Source of the DNA: Methyloceanibacter sp.
Lineage (GTDB): Bacteria > Pseudomonadota > Alphaproteobacteria > Rhizobiales > Methyloligellaceae
Direction: 5' to 3'
Length of the DNA: 5,277 nucleotides
NCBI GenBank assembly: GCA_025449615.1
Contig: JANWJA010000118.1
Location: forward strand, 1-5,277
Numbering within the stretch: position 1 is the stretch's first letter; every line of letters starts with the position of its first letter. Under the pieces are notes generated by a model. It was not told the DNA's origin. It saw only the letters and a program-made list of their open reading frames with translations, and made no database searches. A program made the position numbers and the translations under genes. Shown here in pieces: positions 1 to 4,885 of the stretch.

Positions 1-176
1 AGCACCTGGCCCATGATCACTTCGTCGACCTCGTCGGCTTTGACCCCGGCGCGCAAAAGCGCGGCCCGGATGACAACTTCGCCCAATTGATGCGCGGGCA
101 GGCTCGATAATGAGCCGTTGAAAGAGCCGACTGGCGTCCGCGCCGCGCCGACGATCACAATGTCTTCGTCCTTCAT
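1..176 (-). CDS. phaA: Acetyl-CoA acetyltransferase (beta-ketothiolase), N-terminal part, cut by window edge
   Basis: Thiolase that condenses two acetyl-CoA to acetoacetyl-CoA, the first step of polyhydroxybutyrate synthesis; cytoplasmic. Only the first 58 codons are inside the window. They show the thiolase N-terminus: IVIVGAARTPVGSFNGSL near residues 6-23, followed by the LGEVVIRAAL helix and a DEVIMGQVL strand near 50-59. The acyl-binding Cys (usually near residue 89) and the C-terminal catalytic residues lie outside, so activity cannot be judged. The ATG at 174-176 is supported by a GGAG Shine-Dalgarno (plus-strand 183-186) six bases upstream. It is divergent from phaR, the polyhydroxybutyrate regulator. 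This context favours the biosynthetic thiolase (phaA/phbA) over a degradative paralogue such as atoB, which the N-terminus alone could not exclude. The family is very secure; the exact symbol is less so. Confidence 0.9.
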   Translation of the reverse strand, partial: MKDEDIVIVGAARTPVGSFNGSLSSLPAHQLGEVVIRAALLRAGVKADEVDEVIMGQV

Positions 177-352
177 CCCTATCTCCACTAACCCAATTGA
201 GCCAAGGTCATAGCTTAGTGAACGGCCGCTTGGAAGCCTAAGGCGCCTATTAAGGCTGCGGCAAAGCCTCTGGTGCCCCGCACAAAAATCGTGCTAGGGA
301 TTTCGCAGGTGCGGTATAGATTATAGCGTTAGATTTTAGTGGGCCTGGGAGC
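177..352. promoter_or_regulatory. Divergent phaA-phaR control region with short inverted repeats
   Basis: This 176-bp gap separates two divergent genes and must hold both promoters. Several short symmetric elements are visible. AGCCT (235-239) pairs with AGGCT (253-257). AGGCGCCT at 241-248 is a perfect 8-bp palindrome. AGGCT (253-257) pairs with AGCCT (265-269). GTGC-CCC-GCAC lies at 273-283. Towards phaR there are two -10-like hexamers, TATAGA (315-320) and TATAGC (322-327), but neither has a good -35 at the right distance. Towards phaA only the GGAG ribosome binding site (183-186, minus) is clear. That it is a control region follows from the gene arrangement; the role of each repeat is inference. 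Confidence 0.6.
273..283. promoter_or_regulatory. Palindrome GTGC-N3-GCAC, candidate PhaR operator
   Basis: A perfect inverted repeat with 4-bp arms (273-276 and 280-283) around CCC. It contains the core TGC-N3-GCA. PhaR proteins of other bacteria have been reported to bind TGC-rich inverted sites and to repress their own gene and phasin genes. The position, 70-80 bp upstream of phaR and about 100 bp from phaA, would suit an operator for either gene. A short palindrome like this can also occur by chance in GC-rich DNA, so this is a candidate only. Confidence 0.3.
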
Positions 353-955
353 ATGAGAGACGTGGCAAGGGACACCGACCAGGAGAGCCGCCCGGTCATT
401 ATCAAGAAATACGCGAACCGCAGGCTCTATAATACCGACACGAGCACCTATGTGACGCTCGAGGACCTAGCCGAAATGGTGCGGTCGGAGCGCGATTTCG
501 TCGTGTTTGATGCCAAGACGGGTGAGGATTTGACCCACGCCGTCCTGACCCAGATCATCGTCGAGCAGGAAAGCCGGGGCACCAACCTTCTGCCGATCGG
601 CTTTTTGCGCCAGCTGATCCGTTTCTATGGCGACAGCATGCAGCGCCTGGTGCCGAGCTATCTCGAATTCAGTTTGGATTCACTCACCCGGCAGCAAGAA
701 GACTATCGCCAGAAATTCGCCACCACCTTCGGCACCGCCGCCTTCGAGGCCATGCAAGAGCAGGTGCGCAAGAATTTCATCACCTTCGAGAAGGCTCTCG
801 GCCTGTTCAGCCCGTTCGCCTCCTCGGAGGCGAGCGATGGCAAGAATCCCGAGCCAAAGTCCTCGCAAGGCAATCAGAGCGATGACGAAATCGCCACGCT
901 GAAAGCCGAGCTCTCGGCGATGCAGCAACGGCTCGAACAGCTCTCAAAGCGCTAA
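353..955 (+). CDS. phaR: Polyhydroxyalkanoate synthesis repressor PhaR
   Basis: Regulator of polyhydroxybutyrate storage (PhaR/AniA family). In studied relatives it binds DNA to repress phasin genes and its own gene, and is released when it binds nascent polymer. Residues about 14-76 form the PHB_acc_N DNA-binding domain with the hallmark IIKKYANRRLYNTDTSTYVT, then DFVVFDAKTGEDLT and LTQIIVEQE. Residues about 79-118 carry the second conserved block, LLPIGFLRQLIRFYGDSMQ and LVPSYLEFS. Residues 158-178 are a hydrophilic linker, and 178-199 look like a short coiled coil. The 200-aa length is normal. Start choice is uncertain: GGGAG at 347-351 lies only one base before ATG 353, but ten bases before an in-frame GTG at 362, which would shorten the protein by three residues. 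It is divergent from phaA and converges on the next gene with 10 bp between stop codons. Confidence 0.96.
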   Translation: MRDVARDTDQESRPVIIKKYANRRLYNTDTSTYVTLEDLAEMVRSERDFVVFDAKTGEDLTHAVLTQIIVEQESRGTNLLPIGFLRQLIRFYGDSMQRLVPSYLEFSLDSLTRQQEDYRQKFATTFGTAAFEAMQEQVRKNFITFEKALGLFSPFASSEASDGKNPEPKSSQGNQSDDEIATLKAELSAMQQRLEQLSKR

Positions 956-965
956 CGACTAACCG

Positions 966-1427
966 CTATCCCTCGCCGCCAACACTGTAGTCGCGGCGCG
1001 CGGCGCGAATGGTGACCGAGAACCCGGCCACGACATCGATCAGCGCGATGATCGTGATCAAGAAGAACAGCGACGTCGCCGCGGTCGGCACCACCAGGAA
1101 CCAGATCAGATAGAGCACGAACACGATCATCGATAGCGCATGGTCGGCAACCGAATTGCCGCCGGTGCGCGTCGATTTCAGAATCTCGAAGAACAGCAGC
1201 GCCAGACTGAGCAGCAGTACCGCGTCGCTTACCGTGAACGCCCAAGGCGGCGCGGCCGACGGCAGCGTGATTTCGAACAGTGGATGATTGAGCTCGACCC
1301 CGGTCGCCGCGACCGCGTTATAGACGATCCAGGGGATCAAGAGCGTGGGAACCACGCTGAGCCAACTCGTGCGGCCACGATATCTTCGCGTCGTCTTCGG
1401 CTCAGGAGTCGGCTCGACGACCACCAT
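966..1427 (-). CDS. Conserved hypothetical membrane protein with four predicted helices
   Basis: I do not recognise a named family. The 153-residue protein has a hydrophilic, basic N-terminus (1-20, including RRYRGR) and four hydrophobic stretches: about 22-42, 62-83, 96-114 and 117-140. The C-terminus is short and charged (RAARRDYSVGGEG). This implies a small inner-membrane protein with both ends probably cytoplasmic; the basic N-terminus supports that under the positive-inside rule. The loop at 43-60 contains ELNHPLFEITLPS and would be periplasmic. The start at 1425-1427 has AGGG five bases upstream. It lies 46 bp downstream of rpmF on the same strand, so it may share its transcript; its stop codon faces that of phaR. 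No catalytic motif is visible, and no function is proposed. Confidence 0.8.
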   Translation of the reverse strand: MVVVEPTPEPKTTRRYRGRTSWLSVVPTLLIPWIVYNAVAATGVELNHPLFEITLPSAAPPWAFTVSDAVLLLSLALLFFEILKSTRTGGNSVADHALSMIVFVLYLIWFLVVPTAATSLFFLITIIALIDVVAGFSVTIRAARRDYSVGGEG

Positions 1428-1444
1428 GCGTTCCCTTTCGATCC

Positions 1445-1463
1445 CCGGCGTTATTCGCGCCGG
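1445..1463 (-). other. Hairpin between rpmF and the membrane protein gene
   Basis: CCGGCG (1445-1450) and CGCCGG (1458-1463) form a perfect 6-bp, all-GC stem with a 7-base loop, within the 46-bp gap between the two minus-strand genes. On the minus strand it is followed by GGGATCGAAAGGG rather than a U-tract, so it is not a classical intrinsic terminator. It could be a partial terminator or an RNA processing or stability element that lowers expression of the downstream gene relative to rpmF. The stem is seen directly; the role is inferred. Confidence 0.35.
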
Positions 1464-1473
1464 TTGTTCGGGC

Positions 1474-1659
1474 TTAAGCCTCTTCTTTGACCTTCAGCAC
1501 CTGGCGCCCGCGATAACGGCCCGATTTGAGATCGATATGGTGCGGCCGGCGAAGCTCGCCCGATTCCTTGTCCTCGACATAGGTCGGGGCTTTCAGCGCG
1601 TCGTGGGAACGCCGGTTATCGCGCTTCATGCGCGAGGTTTTTCTTTTGGGAACAGCCAT
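1474..1659 (-). CDS. rpmF: 50S ribosomal protein L32 (bL32)
   Basis: Small basic protein of the large ribosomal subunit. The 61 residues match the family closely: N-terminal MAVPKRKTS, then [34 protein letters not shown] and a lysine-rich tail. There is no cysteine, so this is the zinc-independent (C-minus) form of bL32, as I recall is usual for alphaproteobacteria. The ATG at 1657-1659 has AAAGG (plus-strand 1667-1671) seven bases upstream, and a candidate promoter lies at 1703-1731. In Gammaproteobacteria rpmF sits near plsX and fatty-acid genes; here it lies between a membrane protein gene and mtgA. Length, start and identity are all unambiguous. Confidence 0.98.
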   Translation of the reverse strand: MAVPKRKTSRMKRDNRRSHDALKAPTYVEDKESGELRRPHHIDLKSGRYRGRQVLKVKEEA

Positions 1660-1702
1660 CGTGGAGCCTTTAATTTTCGTGGATTATTTCGTTTGAGCCC
1701 GC

Positions 1703-1731
1703 CTTATAGTGGCAATCGCTGCCCCTGGCCA
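1703..1731 (-). promoter_or_regulatory. Candidate sigma-70 promoter of rpmF
   Basis: Read on the minus strand, TGGCCA (1726-1731) matches the -35 consensus TTGACA at 4 of 6 bases. TATAAG (1703-1708) matches the -10 consensus at 5 of 6, and the spacer is exactly 17 bp. The inferred transcription start, near 1696, would give a leader of roughly 36 bases before rpmF, which suits a strongly expressed ribosomal protein gene. If real, rpmF is transcribed independently of mtgA upstream. This is a sequence match only. Confidence 0.5.
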
Positions 1732-1755
1732 GTGCCGGATTTCCCGCTTTTTTCC

Positions 1756-2454
1756 CTAATGCGACACGCAAGCTACGCGATCTTCCATGGTCGGCATGCG
1801 CCGCTCGACCGCGGCCGCGTGCCGCAAGATTCGCGGGCCCGGCTGCCCTGGATTGCGGGTCAAGGGACTTGGCAACGCCGCCGCCAGCAGCGCCGCCTCA
1901 TGCCGCGTCAGCGCCGCGGCGCTCTTATGGAAATAATGCTGGCTCGCGGCTTCCGCGCCGTAAATGCTGGGGCCCCATTCGGCAATATTCAGATAGACCT
2001 CGATGGTGCGCTGCTTCGGCCAGATGATCGTCATCAGATAAGCTAGCGGCAATTCGATGATCTTCCGCACATAGCTTCTGGGCGACCACAGGAACAGGTT
2101 TTTCACCGTCTGCATGGTGATGGTGCTGGCGCCCCTGAATTCGCCGCGCTTCCGCGCCTCCTTGATCGCCTCCCTGACCGCGCCCCAATCCACGCCCCAA
2201 TGCCGGCAGAACTGCCCGTCCTCAGACGCGATCACCGCAAGCGGCAGGTTCGGCGAGATCTGCTCGATCGGCACCCAGCGCCGCTCCAGGGTCTCGCCCC
2301 GAAGCTTGTCCACCAGCATCATCGGCGTGAAAGGCGGGTTGATGAAGCGGTAGACGACCATGATGATGACGAGTACGCCGAACGCGATGCCCATCAGCCA
2401 CACGGCGCGCCGGATCCAGGGATGCCTGTCTCGCCTCCGCTTCCGCGCCGCCAT
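1756..2454 (-). CDS. mtgA: Monofunctional biosynthetic peptidoglycan transglycosylase
   Basis: GT51-family glycosyltransferase that polymerises lipid II into peptidoglycan glycan strands at the outer face of the inner membrane. It lacks a penicillin-binding transpeptidase domain. With the chosen start it has 232 residues, normal for MtgA. A basic N-terminus (RKRRRDRHPWIRR) precedes one membrane anchor at about 18-36. GT51 motifs follow in order: ASEDGQFCRHWGVD (catalytic Glu in SED, about residue 78), GASTITMQTVKNLFL (about 108-122), RKIIE (about 130-134, second conserved Glu), KQRTIEVYLNIAEWG (about 147-161) and YGAEAASQHYF. Start choice: ATG at 2452-2454 has a strong GAGGA four bases upstream, whereas the longer in-frame ATG at 2470-2472 (six more residues) has none. 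It is divergent from ispA, whose product feeds undecaprenyl-phosphate, the lipid carrier of the MtgA substrate. Confidence 0.95.
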   Translation of the reverse strand: MAARKRRRDRHPWIRRAVWLMGIAFGVLVIIMVVYRFINPPFTPMMLVDKLRGETLERRWVPIEQISPNLPLAVIASEDGQFCRHWGVDWGAVREAIKEARKRGEFRGASTITMQTVKNLFLWSPRSYVRKIIELPLAYLMTIIWPKQRTIEVYLNIAEWGPSIYGAEAASQHYFHKSAAALTRHEAALLAAALPSPLTRNPGQPGPRILRHAAAVERRMPTMEDRVACVSH

Positions 2455-2528
2455 GGCTTCCTCAATCCTCATTGGTTGCGCTTTTACCCTTGAGTTGCCG
2501 CGTCGAGCAACGTGGTATTAGGGTATTG
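2455..2528. promoter_or_regulatory. Divergent mtgA-ispA promoter region
   Basis: Only 74 bp separate the chosen starts, so both promoters must lie here or overlap the genes. On the minus strand TTGCTC (2505-2510) and TAAAAG (2481-2486), spaced 18 bp, form a weak candidate for mtgA. On the plus strand TATTAG (2516-2521) could be an ispA -10, but its -35 candidates are badly spaced: TTGCCG at 15 bp and TTGAGT at 20 bp. GTTGC (2494-2498) and GCAAC (2507-2511) form an inverted repeat inside the overlap and could be an operator. If the plus-strand -10 is real, transcription would begin close to the ispA ATG. Confidence 0.4.
2459..2463 (-). promoter_or_regulatory. Ribosome binding site deciding the mtgA start
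   Basis: GAGGA on the minus strand, four bases before the ATG at 2452-2454. The upstream in-frame ATG at 2470-2472 is preceded by a C/A-rich stretch without Shine-Dalgarno character, which favours the shorter protein. Confidence 0.65.
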
Positions 2529-3455
2529 ATGACCAAGACCTTGCGGCATGGGGACGCCGCCTCCCGCCAAGCAAAACCCATGAATTTTGCCGACGAACTC
2601 GAACGCATCGCCAAGCTCACCGAGCGGAAGCTCGACGCCCTGATCCCGGTCGCATCGACTCGGCTTGGCGAGGCCATGCGCTACGCTTTGCTGGGGCCGG
2701 GAAAGCGCTTACGCCCGTTTCTCGTGGTTTCGTCCGCGCGGGTGTTCGGCGTTCCCGAGGCTCAAGGGCTCGAGACCGCCGCCGCGCTCGAATGCATCCA
2801 TTGCTATTCGTTGGTGCATGACGATTTGCCCTGCATGGACGACGACGATTTGCGGCGCGGTCGCCCCACCACCCATATCGCCTTCGACGAGGCGACCGCG
2901 GTCCTCGTCGGCGACGGTTTGCTGACGCTCGCTTTTGAGATCATGAGCAGACCAGAAGTCGATCCCGATCCCGCCATCCGCGTCGAGCTGGTATCGCTTC
3001 TCGCTCAAGCCGCAGGCTGGCACGGCATGGTGCTTGGGCAAGCGCTCGATCTCGAAGCCGAAGGCCGCAGCCTGAACATGGACGAGACTTTGCGGATGCA
3101 AGCGCTGAAGACCGGTGCGTTGTTCAAATTCGCCTGCGAGGCCGGTGCCGTGCTCGGCCGGGCCAAGCCGGACGCGAGACGCGCGTTGCTCGATTATGCC
3201 ACAGCCCTTGGCCAAGCCTTCCAGCTTGCCGACGATCTCCTCGACGCGCAAAGCACCACCGCCAAGCTTGGCAAGACCGCCGCCAAAGACGCCGCGCGCG
3301 GCAAGGCAACCTTCATCGCGCTGCTTGGCATTGATGGCGCCAAGGCGAAGCTTGCCGGCCTCATTCGTGATGCCGAATCTGCTCTTGCGCCCCTCGGGGC
3401 CGAGGCCGAGCCACTCGCCGAAGCCGCCCGCTTCGTCGCAACCCGTGAAAGCTAG
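2529..3455 (+). CDS. ispA: Farnesyl diphosphate synthase (short-chain polyprenyl synthase)
   Basis: Cytoplasmic trans-prenyltransferase that joins IPP to DMAPP and then GPP to make C15 farnesyl diphosphate, precursor of undecaprenyl phosphate, quinone side chains and hopanoids. In the 308-aa product, GPGKRLRP at about 56-63 binds IPP. The first aspartate-rich motif is DDLPCMD at 98-104, followed by DDDLRRGRPT. HGMVLGQALDLEAE is near 165-178, KTG near 194-196, and the second aspartate motif FQLADDLLD at about 231-239. A Tyr sits five residues before the first motif (YSLVHDD), as in bacterial farnesyl diphosphate synthases, where it limits chain length; C15 is therefore favoured over geranylgeranyl or longer. 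ATG 2529 has AGGG five bases upstream (308 aa). ATG 2580 (MNFADEL, 291 aa) lacks a good site but also gives a normal length, so the start is uncertain. The DUF1345 gene follows after 4 bp. Confidence 0.93.
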   Translation: MTKTLRHGDAASRQAKPMNFADELERIAKLTERKLDALIPVASTRLGEAMRYALLGPGKRLRPFLVVSSARVFGVPEAQGLETAAALECIHCYSLVHDDLPCMDDDDLRRGRPTTHIAFDEATAVLVGDGLLTLAFEIMSRPEVDPDPAIRVELVSLLAQAAGWHGMVLGQALDLEAEGRSLNMDETLRMQALKTGALFKFACEAGAVLGRAKPDARRALLDYATALGQAFQLADDLLDAQSTTAKLGKTAAKDAARGKATFIALLGIDGAKAKLAGLIRDAESALAPLGAEAEPLAEAARFVATRES

Positions 3456-3459
3456 ACCC

Positions 3460-4161
3460 ATGGCAAACCGAAGTCGGAAGGCCCCGCAGACGAGTCGATC
3501 CATGACCCTGGGCGAGATGGCCTATGCCCATATCCGCTTCATCATTGCTATTTTCGTCGGCATCGCGGTTTGGATCTACGCGCCGCTCGATCAGCCACTA
3601 TTGCGGTTTCTCGCAGCATGGAACACCGCGGGATGGCTGTTTATCGTATTGCTGCTTGTGATGATGACCCGCGCCGAGATCGAAGGCATCAAGCGTCAAG
3701 CCAGTCTTGAAGACGCCAGTCGAGCGGTCCTTCTCGTCGCCGTCATTGTGGGCTCGGTTGCCACGCTGCTCGCTCTCGTGTTGCAGCTCTCGGCGTTGAA
3801 CAAGGAACACGGACCTGAAAGAACGCTGATCTTCGCGCTGTCCTTCTCCACCATTTTGGTGTCGTGGTTTCTCATCCATATCGTGTTCGCCGCCTATTAC
3901 GCCCACGAGTTCCACAGAGAGGTGAAAGGCGCTCTCTCTGCCCACGGCGGCGGCCTCAATTTTCCCGAAGACCGCGTGCCCGACTATCTCGACTTTCTCT
4001 ATTTCTCTTTTGTTGTCGGCACCACAGCGCAGACCTCCGATGTCTGTGTTACCTCGCATGTCATGCGCCGCGTGGTTATGGGACACGGGCTGTTGTCGTT
4101 CTTCTTCAACACCACGGTCATCGCGCTCGTGGTCAATTTGACAGCGCAACTCGCCGGCTAG
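3460..4161 (+). CDS. DUF1345-type integral membrane protein
   Basis: Predicted inner-membrane protein of 233 residues, function unknown. The C-terminal signature YFSFVVGTTAQTSDVCVTS (about 181-199), then MRRVVMGHGLLSFFFNT and VNLTAQLAG, matches the DUF1345 family as I know it. Hydrophobic segments lie at about 24-41, 52-69, 88-110, 122-147, a short one at 176-189, and 205-229. A basic N-terminus (RSRK) precedes the first, and an amphipathic hydrophilic loop lies at 148-175 (YYAHEFHREVKG). The ATG at 3460 lies 4 bp after the ispA stop and has no clear Shine-Dalgarno, so translation is probably coupled to ispA; ATG 3502 (MTLGEM) is an alternative that would remove 14 residues. Its reading frame stays open far upstream inside ispA, which is only a high-GC artefact. 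The link to ispA may simply be co-transcription. Confidence 0.87.
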   Translation: MANRSRKAPQTSRSMTLGEMAYAHIRFIIAIFVGIAVWIYAPLDQPLLRFLAAWNTAGWLFIVLLLVMMTRAEIEGIKRQASLEDASRAVLLVAVIVGSVATLLALVLQLSALNKEHGPERTLIFALSFSTILVSWFLIHIVFAAYYAHEFHREVKGALSAHGGGLNFPEDRVPDYLDFLYFSFVVGTTAQTSDVCVTSHVMRRVVMGHGLLSFFFNTTVIALVVNLTAQLAG

Positions 4162-4165
4162 TTAG

Positions 4166-4315
4166 GTACCCCTGCCTCCTGCCGAGGAGCGCGTATTGCG
4201 TGGCGTGATTGAGGTGGGCGGCGTTCCCGCAATCCCGTCCATGCTTGGGTCGTCAGTGTCGACGGTGAAGACTCGAGCATATCAGGGTTTGAGAGTGGTG
4301 CGCGAACCTCGTGAC
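4166..4315 (+). pseudogene. Relic of a sigma-70 region 4 / LuxR-like helix-turn-helix
   Basis: Between the DUF1345 gene and the secreted protein gene, the plus-strand frame starting at 4166 (just after an in-frame TAG at 4163) encodes a DNA-binding C-terminus. It begins LPPAEERVLRGVIE (4172-4213) and continues PSMLGSSVSTVKTRAYQGLR (4235-4294), then VVRE. The pattern LPPAE-RxVL, then xxI-x2-LG-x-S-V-x-T-VK-x-R and a basic, amphipathic tail is that of region 4.2 of ECF-type sigma factors; LuxR-type helix-turn-helix is the alternative. Signs of decay are a Pro where Ala is usual (IPSML instead of IAxxL), no upstream domains, and no ATG or Shine-Dalgarno before the motif (only TTG 4196). There is also no stop at the expected place: the frame runs on antisense into the next gene. 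I read it as a 5'-deleted gene remnant. The similarity is judged by eye. Confidence 0.55.
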
Positions 4316-4317
4316 CG

Positions 4318-4875
4318 CTATTCCGCCGCCGGCTTCGCCGGTGCGGGCTTGGCGCAACTCGGCTGCAGCAAAAACGCCGCGTGCTCGGGATTGGCGGGGG
4401 TGAGCCGCACGAAGGCGGCTGTTTCGACGCCTGGCACCAGCACGACGTCTTCGTTCGCGTCGCGCAGGGCGAGCTTCACATTCTTGGCAGCTTGCTCCAG
4501 CCAGAAGTCTGACAGGAATACGCCGTCCGTGACACAATGCAGCTTGTCTTTATTGGCGCCGACTGCCTCGCAGCGCGCGCCATCCTGATTGGCGTAAGTC
4601 TCAGGCTTGTTGCGGAAATTGGCGCGGATCTCGGCGAGGTAGTTGCCCTTGTCCTCATCGCCCTCCGGCGTTCGCGCGGTGACGACCACGGTCATCGCGG
4701 TTACGAGCTGACCAGTATGCTGTTTGAGATGCGCGGCGTCATAGACTTTGGTCCAGCAGCCGAGCCAAGCATCTTTCGCCTCCGTCTTCGGCTGCTCCTG
4801 GCCCTCCTCCTCGTCCTGCGCGAAGGCCGTCATCGTGCCGAGCAGAACGCAGAGCGCCAACACCCCCAAACGCAT
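4318..4875 (-). CDS. Exported hypothetical protein with four cysteines
   Basis: I recognise no family. The 185-residue protein begins with a typical Sec signal peptide: MRLG, a hydrophobic core VLALCVLLGTMTAFA, and probable cleavage after AFA at about residue 19. The mature form is therefore periplasmic or secreted, about 166 residues. It begins with an acidic stretch (QDEEEGQEQ) and ends in a Pro/Ala/Lys tail (KPAPAKPAAE). Mature cysteines are C40 (WLGCWTKVYD), C102 (GARCEAVG), C114 (KLHCVTDG) and C174 (QPSCAK), an even number suited to two disulfides. Conserved-looking aromatic and charged blocks such as FLSDFWLEQAAKNVKLAL hint at a compact fold. The ATG at 4873-4875 has GGGGA five bases upstream, overlapping the ispG stop codon; the two genes are 9 bp apart and almost certainly co-transcribed. 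Its stop codon abuts the helix-turn-helix relic. Confidence 0.82.
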   Translation of the reverse strand: MRLGVLALCVLLGTMTAFAQDEEEGQEQPKTEAKDAWLGCWTKVYDAAHLKQHTGQLVTAMTVVVTARTPEGDEDKGNYLAEIRANFRNKPETYANQDGARCEAVGANKDKLHCVTDGVFLSDFWLEQAAKNVKLALRDANEDVVLVPGVETAAFVRLTPANPEHAAFLLQPSCAKPAPAKPAAE

Positions 4876-4880
4876 ATCCG

Positions 4881-4885
4881 TCCCC
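4881..4885 (-). promoter_or_regulatory. Ribosome binding site overlapping the ispG stop codon
   Basis: On the minus strand GGGGA shares its first G with the ispG TAG (4885-4887) and sits five bases before the ATG of the exported protein. Ribosomes terminating on ispG would cover this site, so translation of the second gene is probably coupled to the first. Confidence 0.6.

Noticed and set aside
1726..1758. Possible intrinsic terminator on the plus strand (GC-rich CTGGCCAG followed by a T-run at 1748-1753)
   Set aside because: No plus-strand gene lies upstream to terminate; the palindrome is better explained as the -35 element of the rpmF promoter, and the T-run is not next to a stem.
1345..2046. 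233-residue open frame on the plus strand across rpmF and mtgA
   Set aside because: It runs antisense to two confident genes and through the rpmF promoter region, and contains no family signature.
3115..3459. N-terminal extension of the DUF1345 frame into ispA
   Set aside because: This part is out of frame within ispA, Pro/Ser/Arg-rich and without motifs. The DUF1345 protein sensibly begins at ATG 3460, after the ispA stop.
2709..3503. 264-residue open frame on the minus strand across ispA
   Set aside because: It lies wholly antisense to a gene with clear prenyl synthase motifs, has no recognisable domain and has the Gly/Arg-rich composition typical of high-GC shadow frames.
4176..4189. Hairpin CTCCT-GCCG-AGGAG just after the DUF1345 stop
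   Set aside because: The stem is only 5 bp with no T-tract after it, and it falls inside the PPAEER coding part of the helix-turn-helix relic, so it is not a convincing terminator.
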